Positions 8,411 through 16,563 of a stretch of 64,000 nucleotides of DNA are shown piece by piece. The position numbers and the translations under genes were made by a program. Origin of the DNA: JAPOUP01 sp965199865 (lineage in GTDB: Bacteria; Pseudomonadota; Alphaproteobacteria; Rhodobacterales; Rhodobacteraceae); the NCBI GenBank assembly GCA_965199865.1, contig CBDATU010000011.1, forward strand, positions 496,001-560,000, read 5' to 3'. Positions within the stretch are counted from its first letter, which is position 1, and every line of letters starts with the position of its first letter. The notes under the pieces were generated by a model, which was not told the origin of the DNA, did no database searches, and saw only the letters and a list, made by a program, of their open reading frames with translations.

Positions 8411-10171
8411 ATGGGCCACTTCAGGCTGGAGCGGCATGACACGGATATCCTGATCCTGGGCACCGGTGGCGCCGGCCTGTTCGCGGCGCTCCATGCACGG
8501 CAAAGCGCGCCAGAGGGCACCAAAGTCACAATTGCGGTCAAGGGACTGATCGGGAAATGCGGTTGCACCCGGATGGTTCAGGGCGGCTACAACGTCGCGC
8601 TCGGCGACAGCGATTCTGTCGAGCGGCATTTCATGGACACGATTCACGGCGGAAATTGGCTGCCCAATCAGGACATGGCCTGGCGGCTCTGCGAACAGGC
8701 GGTGGTCCGCATTCGGGAACTGGAAAACGAGGTCGGCTGCTTTTTCGACCGCAATCCGGACGGGACGCTGCATCTGAAAGCCTTTGCCGGGCAGACGGCG
8801 GACCGGACCGTGCATAGGGGCGATCTGACCGGCATCGAGATTGTCAATCGCCTGATGGAAAAGGTGCTCGCCAGCGGCGTTGAGAAACTGCAGGAGCATC
8901 GTGCGGTTGGGCTGATTCCGACCAGAGACGGCTCGGCGGTGGCCGGGGTGCTGATGATCGATATGCGCACCGGGCGCTTCCGGTTTGTGCGCGCAAAGAC
9001 GGTGCTGATGGCCACGGGCGGTGGGCCAACGATGTACAGATACCACACGCCCTCAGGCGACAAGTCGATGGACGGGCTGGCCATGGCGCTGCGTGCCGGG
9101 CTGGCCATGCGCGATATGGAGATGGTGCAGTTCCATCCCACGGGGCTCCTGGCCGGCGATCACACCCGGATGACCGGAACGGTGCTGGAAGAAGGGCTGC
9201 GCGGTGCGGGTGGTCAGCTCCTCAACCATGCGGGTATACGGTTCATGTTCGACTATGACGCCAGGGGCGAGCGTGCCACCCGCGATGTGGTCAGTCGAGC
9301 CATCTATGCCGAGATGCGCAGGAACAACAATCCCGACCAGGAAGGCGTGTTCATTTCCATGTCGCATCTTGGGCCGGAAAACGTTCGTCGGAAATTCAGG
9401 GGCATGGTCAGGCGCTGCGCCGACTGCGGCTTTGATCTGGCCGCAGGAAAGGTCGAGGTGGTGCCGACCGCGCATTATCTCATGGGTGGGGTTGTCGTGG
9501 ATGTCGATACGCGCACCGCTATGGAAGGTCTCTATGTCGCGGGCGAGGATGCAGGCGGCGCCCATGGCTCGAACCGCCTTGGTGGCAATGGTGTGGCGAA
9601 CTCGACGGTCTATGGTGGCATCGCGGGAGATGTGATGGGTGCGGATATTCGCGGCATGCCAGCGCTGCGCGATCCGGATGAGGAGATCCTTGCAGCGGAG
9701 CTGGAGCGCGCAGCCTACCCGCTGAACCGCAGGCCCGATCTGGTCATGCCGCTGCGCAGGAGGCTGCAGGACCTGATGTGGGAGAATGTGGGCGTCATGC
9801 GAACCGGGGCGGGGATGAAGCGTGGTCTTTCGGGCATCGCCGAAGTGTCAGCGGCGCTTATGGATGTTGGCGTCGATGCCAGCACTCTCGCGTTCAATCT
9901 GACCTGGCACGACTGGCTGAACCTGCGCTCTCTCTGTGAAGTCTCTGAAGTCATCACCAAAGCGGGAATCGCCCGCGAAAACTCCCGCGGAGCCCATTTC
10001 CGCGAAGACTATCCGGATCCCGGTGCCATGGAAGACAGCGAGTTTACCGTCGCCCGAATGAAGGGCCGCACGGTCGAAATCTCGCGCGAACCCGTTCAGT
10101 TCACCATCGTTCGGCCTGGCGAGACCATCCTGCCCGAAGGTGAACCTGAAACTCTGGTGGCTGCACAATAA
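8411..10171 (+). CDS. SDH/FRD-type flavoprotein subunit
   Basis: Catalytic FAD subunit, 586 residues, one base after the second anchor. Features: dinucleotide motif GTGGAG (residues 17-22), substrate-site QFHPTG (about 240), EEGLRGAGG, the proton-shuttle Arg in RDVVSRA (about 291) and HGSNRLGGN (about 380). The segment that carries the covalent FAD histidine in SdhA/FrdA (SHT before QGG) reads CGCTRMVQGG here, placing a Cys where the His should be, so FAD is probably bound non-covalently. Membership of the SDH/FRD/L-aspartate oxidase family is certain. Direction of catalysis and substrate are open. Confidence 0.88.
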   Translation: MGHFRLERHDTDILILGTGGAGLFAALHARQSAPEGTKVTIAVKGLIGKCGCTRMVQGGYNVALGDSDSVERHFMDTIHGGNWLPNQDMAWRLCEQAVVRIRELENEVGCFFDRNPDGTLHLKAFAGQTADRTVHRGDLTGIEIVNRLMEKVLASGVEKLQEHRAVGLIPTRDGSAVAGVLMIDMRTGRFRFVRAKTVLMATGGGPTMYRYHTPSGDKSMDGLAMALRAGLAMRDMEMVQFHPTGLLAGDHTRMTGTVLEEGLRGAGGQLLNHAGIRFMFDYDARGERATRDVVSRAIYAEMRRNNNPDQEGVFISMSHLGPENVRRKFRGMVRRCADCGFDLAAGKVEVVPTAHYLMGGVVVDVDTRTAMEGLYVAGEDAGGAHGSNRLGGNGVANSTVYGGIAGDVMGADIRGMPALRDPDEEILAAELERAAYPLNRRPDLVMPLRRRLQDLMWENVGVMRTGAGMKRGLSGIAEVSAALMDVGVDASTLAFNLTWHDWLNLRSLCEVSEVITKAGIARENSRGAHFREDYPDPGAMEDSEFTVARMKGRTVEISREPVQFTIVRPGETILPEGEPETLVAAQ

Positions 10172-11203
10172 TCCTGGTCACTCCTGCAGGAAACCGCCGA
10201 AAGGTAGATGGGCGGTGCCGCGGTCGACATCCCCTGGAACAATCCGACGGTCTGAGAGTATCGGCCAAACACACGACGCGACCGAGCTGGAATACTCCGT
10301 CTGCAAGTGGAGGACGGGGTTTGTCGGCGGGAATATGGCAATCGGCTGCAATATTGCCTCACTGGTTACATGCCAATGACGGTAGGCGTTCCATCTTGGG
10401 TCGCGTCGGACTGTGGCGCGCACCCGTCCCGAAGGTCGGGTTATGTACTGTGCCAGTTCCGACTGGTTCGCCGATCATCCGCTACTCGGGATAATTGACC
10501 GGGAGCCGATGCGTGAGGCCGCAGAATGACTGACCCGCACGAAATCCCTCTCTCCAAATCCTCCGCGGCAGAGGCGATTGCCAAGCTGCGGCCAGGCGAA
10601 GTCGTATATCTGGAAGGGCATATGTACACTTCGTACGACGGCATACTTATGAGGGTTCTGGAGAACCGGACCAACAAATCGATGGAACCGCCTTCGGAAC
10701 TGGCGGTGAATTTTCATTGCCCGCCAACAGTGCGGGCCAGGGCAAATGGCTGGATATAGGCGCAGTGACCGTCCCGGCGTCTTTTCGGTTTACTGAAGGA
10801 CCACTCGAATTGACGGCGAAATCGGGGGCAGCATCTCTTCGACAGATTACAGGGAATTTTCGTTCCCAACGATTCGGTGCATCGCTCAACGGTCGGCTAC
10901 GGCAGAGGCGTGCTTCTGGAACACGGCAATTTAGACTGAAGCGGTATATCGGAATGAGGAACCTGGGGCAGAACAGGCTATTGGGATCATCCGAGGCGGT
11001 CGGATGGGATCGTTAATCGTAGCCCCCGTTCACAACGGCGAATGCCTGTTGAGAGAGAAGGTTCCAAAGTCACCGGAAACGTCGCGCGCGTCAATGAAGG
11101 CGCGAAGCCGGCTAGGCTCAAGCGCTAGGGCGAAAGTGATGACCGCAAGGATGAAGTTTTCTGAACTATGCGAGTGCTGAATGTTCTCCGCTGCCCGAAG
11201 CGG
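10172..11203. other. Decayed region between respiratory complex and lysR
   Basis: Apart from the dehydratase beta relic at 10526-10900, I see only short frames without recognisable families. The last 200 bases before lysR hold its 3' flank. Confidence 0.5.
10526..10900 (+). pseudogene. Relic of L(+)-tartrate dehydratase / class I fumarase beta subunit
   Basis: The first 77 codons (10526-10759) read like the N-terminus of the TtdB/class I fumarase beta family: IPLSKSSAAEAIAKLRPGEV, then VYLEGHMYTSYDG and NFHCPPTVR, matching the family's GDxVYLTG...TxRD and IFHAGP. The frame then stops, while the next frame continues KWLDIGAVTVPASFRF, matching the following KWEMVSVGPTTSxRM region, so there is a frameshift near 10740. 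After about 10880 the similarity fades. An upstream frame ends in an ATGA overlap with this start, as expected behind an alpha subunit, but it is too short to identify. The position next to the SDH/FRD genes fits a former fumarate or tartrate function. Confidence 0.5.
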
Positions 11204-12097
11204 TCACGGTTCAACAATCGCCCGCGCCTCCTCAATCACGCTGATCAAGGCGTCAAACAGTTCATCAACCGCCCGCACCTTGATCTGATCCTTTCGGTAG
11301 GCAAGCCCCAGCACCCGGGCTGGGGCGTCGGCCCCAAGCTCCAGCCGCTTCACCTCGGGACTGTCATATGGCCTAACGGCAAGGCTGGGCACGATCGAGA
11401 CACCAAGATTGGCGTGAACCATGCTGGCAATCGCTTCCGGGCTATCAAGCTCCATTGTCTCGGATACGCGAATGCCTTTCGACACGATCCAGTTGTCAAT
11501 CAGCGCGCCCAGAACCGCATTCCGATCAAACCGAATGTAAGGCTTCGTCCTGAGAAGCGTGAAGGGATCATCTTCAGCTTCGTCTAGCGTCGCAATCAAC
11601 TGCATTGGTTCCTGGGTCAATTCACGAAAATGCACACCGACAGGCATGAGATGCGGTTTTGTGATGATGGCGGCATCCACCATTCCCCTCTCGATGTCCG
11701 CGAGCAGTGAACCGGTGAGTCCGAGCCGGATATGCAGGACCATCTCAGGGAATTTGGACTTCAGGACCGCCATCGCCTGAGGTGTCAGTCCAGTCAGTGT
11801 TGTGCGCACCGCCCCCAGCGTGACCACACTGCTGAGCCCACCATCGGCAAGAACCGACGGAACCAGGTTATCATACTCCGCGATCAGCAGGCGCGCTTTC
11901 GCGACAATCTGATGGGCAGCAGGCGTCAGTTTGGGCGTCCGCGTGGTGCGATTGAACAACGCGATTCCAAGGTCGGCTTCCAGTGTCCGCATCTGCTGGC
12001 TGACGGCGGCATGGGTGACGTGAACGACGTCGGCCGCCGCACTGAACGTCTTCACATCGGCTATTGCAACCAGGGTACGCAGAAGTCGAATGGTCAT
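11204..12097 (-). CDS. LysR family transcriptional regulator
   Basis: Regulator of about 297 residues with the N-terminal winged helix-turn-helix: MTIRLLRTLVAIADVKTFSA, then AAADVVHVTHAAVSQQMRTL and ALFNRTTR. The remainder is a periplasmic-binding-type effector domain. The frame can start at a GTG at 12109, but the ATG at 12097 with GGTGG 8 bases upstream is preferred. It is divergent from the TRAP genes that begin at 12326, the normal arrangement for a LysR regulator and its target. A symmetric AGCTAT-N8-ATAGCT element lies 54 bases upstream of its start. The inducer is unknown, perhaps the TRAP substrate. Confidence 0.92.
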   Translation of the reverse strand: MTIRLLRTLVAIADVKTFSAAADVVHVTHAAVSQQMRTLEADLGIALFNRTTRTPKLTPAAHQIVAKARLLIAEYDNLVPSVLADGGLSSVVTLGAVRTTLTGLTPQAMAVLKSKFPEMVLHIRLGLTGSLLADIERGMVDAAIITKPHLMPVGVHFRELTQEPMQLIATLDEAEDDPFTLLRTKPYIRFDRNAVLGALIDNWIVSKGIRVSETMELDSPEAIASMVHANLGVSIVPSLAVRPYDSPEVKRLELGADAPARVLGLAYRKDQIKVRAVDELFDALISVIEEARAIVEP

Positions 12098-12150
12098 TGA
12101 TGGCACCACCGCTATCGAAAGAATTTCTTTCAGTGACCGTAAGATGATTT

Positions 12151-12170
12151 AGCTATTCTAAGGCATAGCT
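12151..12170. promoter_or_regulatory. Candidate LysR operator
   Basis: The inverted repeat AGCTAT-TCTAAGGC-ATAGCT lies in the divergent interval between lysR and the TRAP operon. Its 20-bp dyad resembles the T-N11-A style sites that LysR proteins bind. Assignment rests on symmetry and position only. Confidence 0.4.
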
Positions 12171-12325
12171 TACCATTAAGCTGCAGGTAAGTCACTGGTG
12201 ACCGATTTTGTTTAGCTGGAGGATCCACGGTCACAGATTGACAGGCGGATATACGGAAATAAGGGGTTACCCTTGGCTTTCCTGAAGACAGGAGGCTCAA
12301 TAGTTGCATCAAATGGGAGAAACAG

Positions 12326-13558
12326 ATGGGAATTCTTGATCGCGTGAAAGGCGTTTCACGCCGCGATTTTTTCAGGATCGCAGGAACTTACGGCATGAGT
12401 TCGACGCTCTTGGCCGCCGGGACCTTCGGTGGTGCGATGACCGCGGCTAACCTGGCAAAGGCCGCTGAATCGCAGTATAATCGTCGCTATGCCAAGGAAG
12501 CCAGGCACAATCTGAAGTTCGGCGCTGCAGGCTTCAACCAGGATAACCTGTTGATCGAACGTGCTGGTTGCCTTGAGTTTGTTCGCGATCTCGAAGAGCG
12601 GACAGATGGTGAAATTCGCGTTGAGTTCATTGGAAACAACCAGATCTGTGGTCAGCTTTCCTGCGTCGAGAAAGCCCAGCAGGGCATCGTCGACATCTAT
12701 GCGGCCTCAACCCAGAACTCCGCCGGCGGTGCACCGTATCTCAATGTGCTTGACTACGCCTATATGTTTCGTTCCCGCGCAGACCAGTACCACTTCATGT
12801 ATTCACCCGCATCGCAGCGCATCCTGCGCGATCCATTCGAGAAGATGCATGGCCTGAAATTCCTGTTCACCCACGCTGAACTTCGCGGCATCATGCTTGG
12901 TCTGGCCTGGGAAGACAGGGAGACCGTGACTTCGATCGAACAGCTCGCCGGCACCAAGAACCGCGTGACTGGCACTCAGCTTGGTCGGATTGCCATGCAG
13001 GCGTTGAACCTGAACCCGGTTCCGGTTGCATGGGAAGAGACCCTGGACGGCCTGAAACAGGGCCTGATAGACGGTGCAGAAACCTGGGCCTCCGCAGTGG
13101 CCTACGCCAACATGTCGCCGGTGGTTTCCCAATGCGTCGACCTGCGCTTCTTCTGCGGTACTGAGCACACCGCCATGTCGGCTGCCACCTTCGACAGCCT
13201 CGACGGCTCGCTTCAGGATGCGGTTATGGAATCCTCGTATCTCACGCAGGTCCATGTGCAGGCCGCAAACGAGGCCGCGTTGGTCAATACCGTTGGCTTC
13301 TCGCATCCGCATCAGGGTCCAGAGACGATCTTTGCCAAGAACAACGTCCGCGTTGCGGCGCTGTCGGATGCGGAAGTCCGCAAGGCCGAGGAAATGTGTT
13401 CGCCCGAATTCCAGCCGCAGCTTTGGGAGCAGTGGCGCGATAGGATCAACGGCTGGGCTGGTGGCTTCGACACCTATCAGGAAATCTACGACGAGGTACG
13501 CACAAATCCGCACATGCTTGCAGAAAATGTCGAGCCTCGCCGGTGGTGGAAAGGCTAG
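12326..13558 (+). CDS. TRAP transporter substrate-binding protein (DctP type), Tat-exported
   Basis: Periplasmic solute receptor of a TRAP carrier, 410 residues. The N-terminus has a twin-arginine signal (SRRDFFRIAG, Arg 12-13) followed by a hydrophobic stretch and an Ala-rich cleavage region near residue 45, so export of a folded protein is likely. The body has the DctP fold signatures, for example a TKNRVTG segment in the central substrate-binding region. Substrate is probably an organic acid but cannot be fixed. It is followed by a strong terminator-like hairpin and then by the two permease genes. Confidence 0.88.
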   Translation: MGILDRVKGVSRRDFFRIAGTYGMSSTLLAAGTFGGAMTAANLAKAAESQYNRRYAKEARHNLKFGAAGFNQDNLLIERAGCLEFVRDLEERTDGEIRVEFIGNNQICGQLSCVEKAQQGIVDIYAASTQNSAGGAPYLNVLDYAYMFRSRADQYHFMYSPASQRILRDPFEKMHGLKFLFTHAELRGIMLGLAWEDRETVTSIEQLAGTKNRVTGTQLGRIAMQALNLNPVPVAWEETLDGLKQGLIDGAETWASAVAYANMSPVVSQCVDLRFFCGTEHTAMSAATFDSLDGSLQDAVMESSYLTQVHVQAANEAALVNTVGFSHPHQGPETIFAKNNVRVAALSDAEVRKAEEMCSPEFQPQLWEQWRDRINGWAGGFDTYQEIYDEVRTNPHMLAENVEPRRWWKG

Positions 13559-13578
13559 GAAATTTGATCTAGCATTGG

Positions 13579-13608
13579 GCCAGCTCCGTTCGCGGGGCTG
13601 GCTTTTTT
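13579..13608 (+). terminator. Rho-independent (attenuating) terminator after the TRAP binding protein
   Basis: A 10-bp stem GCCAGCTCCG / CGGGGCTGGC (one G-T pair) with a TTCG tetraloop is followed directly by six Ts. It sits between the binding-protein gene and the permease genes, where partial termination would give more binding protein than permease. Confidence 0.85.
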
Positions 13609-13653
13609 ATTTCATAAGCAGCGGAAGCACCGCAGTGACGGGAAGGGGAACAC

Positions 13654-14322
13654 GTGTCGTACTTCGAGGATATTGGGGCGATTCTGTCGGCTGCCGCGGC
13701 ACAGGACGCCTGGGCATTGCGCAGTGCGATGAAAAGCGACGCAACCTGGGTGTTGGGTTTCATCGTCGCCATAGCTGGCGGGTGGATCATTGCGATGATT
13801 TACAAACGCGCGCCTCTCCTGGACCGCCACCTCGAACGTACATTCATGGTCGTAAGCTACCTTGCCATCGCACTCATCATTTTCTGGGGTGTGGTTGACC
13901 GTTTCATTTTCTCCAACCAACAACCCTGGTCCACGACCATCCCGCCACTTCTGTTCATGATTATGGCCTGGTTCGGCGCGACCTATAACGTGCGCCTGCG
14001 CTCACATCTCGGATTTTCGGAATTTCGCAGTCGAATGGGTCGCAAAGCGCAGATGGCCTGTCTGTGCCTGGACAATGTGCTATGGATGACGTTCTCAGTC
14101 ATCGTCATTGTGACAACTGCCCGCGCAGCGGCGCTGTCCGCCTCAAACTTCCAGATCGTCCTGGGTACCGATAACGTAATGCAGTGGTGGTTTCTAGTGA
14201 CCGCACCGCTCGCATTCCTGCTGATGGCCGCACGCGTGGTCGAGAATGTCTACGAGGATTTCGAAAACTATCGGAGCGGCAATGAACTGATCCGACAGAC
14301 CGCCATCGGAGGTGGGGACTGA
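13654..14322 (+). CDS. TRAP transporter small permease (DctQ type)
   Basis: Small membrane subunit of the TRAP carrier, 222 residues, with four hydrophobic segments (about residues 32-48, 66-84, 90-107 and 145-200 containing more than one). It starts with GTG at 13654, supported by GGGAAGGGG just upstream. Its stop overlaps the ATG of the large permease (TGATG at 14320), so the two are translationally coupled. The N-terminal 25 residues are soluble. Confidence 0.85.
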   Translation: MSYFEDIGAILSAAAAQDAWALRSAMKSDATWVLGFIVAIAGGWIIAMIYKRAPLLDRHLERTFMVVSYLAIALIIFWGVVDRFIFSNQQPWSTTIPPLLFMIMAWFGATYNVRLRSHLGFSEFRSRMGRKAQMACLCLDNVLWMTFSVIVIVTTARAAALSASNFQIVLGTDNVMQWWFLVTAPLAFLLMAARVVENVYEDFENYRSGNELIRQTAIGGGD

Positions 14323-15680
14323 TGACCGACGGCACCATCATCGCACTAATCTCCATTGGCGTAATGTTTCTGTTCATGCTGGGCGTGCCGGTCTTTCTGG
14401 TGATCGCGTCGTGGGTCGTCGGGTGTTCCTATGTCCTGGGGCTTACGCTCGACAACATGGGTGCCGAGCTTCTGAACGTATTCAACAAGGGTTTTGCGCT
14501 CCTGGCGATGCCGCTGTTCATCCTGACAGGGGATCTCATCGACAAGTCAGGAATCGCACGCAGGCTTTCGGATTTTGCCTATGCCTGTCTTGGCTGGGTG
14601 CGAGGCGGGCTCGCTATGGCATCCCTGGGGGCCTGTGGTCTCTTCGCCGCGATCTCTGGGTCAAACTCGGCGACAACCGCAACCATCGGTTCGATGCTGC
14701 ATCCTGAGATGGTCAAAGGTGGTTATGACGAGCGTTTTTCTGCCGCAACAGCTGCAGCAGGTGGCACGGTTGGAATCATCATCCCACCTTCAATCATTTT
14801 CATCGTCTATGGGTTCCTGCTGAACCTTCCAATCTCCGACCTCTTCGTTGCGGGTATTCTCCCAGGCGCCTTGATGGTAATCGGCATGCAGTTCGCATGC
14901 TGGCTGATCTGCAGGGCCAATGGCTGGGGATACCTGATCCAGCTGAAATTCAACCGCATGCTCAAGACCGCATTCGGAGCCTGGCTGGGCTTCTTCGCAA
15001 TTGGCCTTGTGCTGTGGGGAATTTACACGGGCAAATTCTCCCCGACCGAGGCCGCCGGCGTTACCGTGGGATTTTGCATTATCGCTGGCCTGCTGAGCTG
15101 GGTTGCAAACCATGTCCTGAAAATGGACATGACGCGGGATTGGACGGAGAAGTCATATGCCGAGATGCTGGTGGTCGAAGGTTTCACCCTGAGAGAAATC
15201 CCCGGCATCACCATGCGCTCGGCCCAGATCACCGGGGTTCTTGCTCCCCTGATCGCGATTTCAGTGGTTATGCAACAGATTCTGTCACTCCTCGGCGCCC
15301 AAGCCGTGATTACCGATTTCCTTACATCGATGGGGGGCTACTATCCTGTTCTGTTCGCGGCGATGGCTATCGTGTTTGTCTCCGGGATGGTCCTGGAGTC
15401 GCTACCCGTGACGATCATCCTCGCTCCGGTCCTCGCGCCAATCGCGGCGAGCGTTGGTGTGGACCCGATCCACTTCTCGGTGATCTTCCTGGTAGGGGCG
15501 TCCATCGGTTTCATCACGCCGCCTTACGGTTTGAACCTCTATGTTGCGTCCGGGGTGACGGGTGTACCATATTTCAGGCTGCTAAGATACACGGTGCCTT
15601 ACCTTGTCGCCTTGATTTCGGTTTGGATTCTGGTTGCGCTTACGCCGCAGATCCCGCTCGCGCTGCTCCCAAACCAGTAA
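14322..15680 (+). CDS. TRAP transporter large permease (DctM type)
   Basis: Large transport subunit, 452 residues, about 12 hydrophobic segments. Family hallmarks include GVPVFLVIASWVVG near the N-terminus, ISGSNSATTATIGSMLHPEM, the GGTVGIIIPPSIIFIVYG helix-loop and a second pseudo-repeat ending in FITPPYGLNLYV. It transports the solute delivered by the receptor at 12326 using the ion gradient. Start overlaps the dctQ-type stop. Confidence 0.93.
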   Translation: MTDGTIIALISIGVMFLFMLGVPVFLVIASWVVGCSYVLGLTLDNMGAELLNVFNKGFALLAMPLFILTGDLIDKSGIARRLSDFAYACLGWVRGGLAMASLGACGLFAAISGSNSATTATIGSMLHPEMVKGGYDERFSAATAAAGGTVGIIIPPSIIFIVYGFLLNLPISDLFVAGILPGALMVIGMQFACWLICRANGWGYLIQLKFNRMLKTAFGAWLGFFAIGLVLWGIYTGKFSPTEAAGVTVGFCIIAGLLSWVANHVLKMDMTRDWTEKSYAEMLVVEGFTLREIPGITMRSAQITGVLAPLIAISVVMQQILSLLGAQAVITDFLTSMGGYYPVLFAAMAIVFVSGMVLESLPVTIILAPVLAPIAASVGVDPIHFSVIFLVGASIGFITPPYGLNLYVASGVTGVPYFRLLRYTVPYLVALISVWILVALTPQIPLALLPNQ

Positions 15681-16563
15681 GGATACCGTGAGTGAACTCA
15701 GCGGATTGCCGTAGGAAACCGGTCTGGTCAGCTGCATGCGGCCTGGCACCGACAGTGGTCCCACATTTGCGGTCACCAACCTGGAAACAGGCGATGTGCC
15801 GGACTACATCAGCAATACAGGTGTCGTTGGAACGGATCGGGCATAGTAGCCGCTTCGCATGCCTTTACGATTGGTCACGCTGCAATCTGTGCCGGCGGGT
15901 TGGCCTTCCATATGGACCACATGAAGCAGTAATGAACAGTCAGCCGCCAGTTTTGAAGCGACTGGCCGCTGAATGGGAAGACCTCTGCTGAGGCACATGG
16001 CGAGGTCGCCATTGGTACCGCCCATAGCGGCTGGTTCACCGGGGAAGTCCGCCACATACGGGACAGGTTTCGCCAGCATCAGCCGCGGACCGCAGGCACC
16101 TGATGGGGTGTCCACCGTGGAGATTCCACCCGTCGATGCTGCGCGCAGGTGCCATCTGGTCCTGGAGGCCGAATTTACGATGGTCCCCAAACCGGCAGCC
16201 ACTGCCGCACCTCTCTCCAGACTGGTCTGGGGAGAACATGGGCTCCCGGAGGGATCGGTCACCTTCCATAGCCAGATCCCTCCGCAGCTCTGTCATGGCG
16301 AGATCGATCGTGAGCAAGCCTGCATGGCTCTGACTCCGTTCGGGCAGATGACCAGCAGAATCGCGGAAGTCCGACAAGCCCTTTCGTTTCGGTACAGGCG
16401 CTCCATGGCAATGATGCCCAGGCGATGCCTTCAGCCAGACGTTCCAGGTCGGCTCCCGGTGAGACCCTGGCAGCTATGGGCATGCTCCCCACTTCGGAAG
16501 CGGGCAGGACCGGTGAAGGACGACGCGACCTCCCCGCACATTGCCTGAAGCCCGATCAGGGCA
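15681..16563. other. Non-coding or decayed interval
   Basis: Short coding-like pieces occur on the plus strand (for example around 15740-15845 and 15990-16100) but stops interrupt them and I recognise no family. The 191-codon frame at 15973 overlaps unrelated frames and has no ribosome binding site. I treat the interval as a probable relic of unknown origin. Confidence 0.45.

Noticed and set aside
8075..9046. 323-codon minus-strand open frame
   Set aside because: It is antisense to the second anchor and the flavoprotein gene, both well supported.
15973..16548. 191-codon plus-strand frame after the TRAP permease
   Set aside because: It contains possible coding-like pieces but in several frames; no family could be named, so only a decayed interval is reported.
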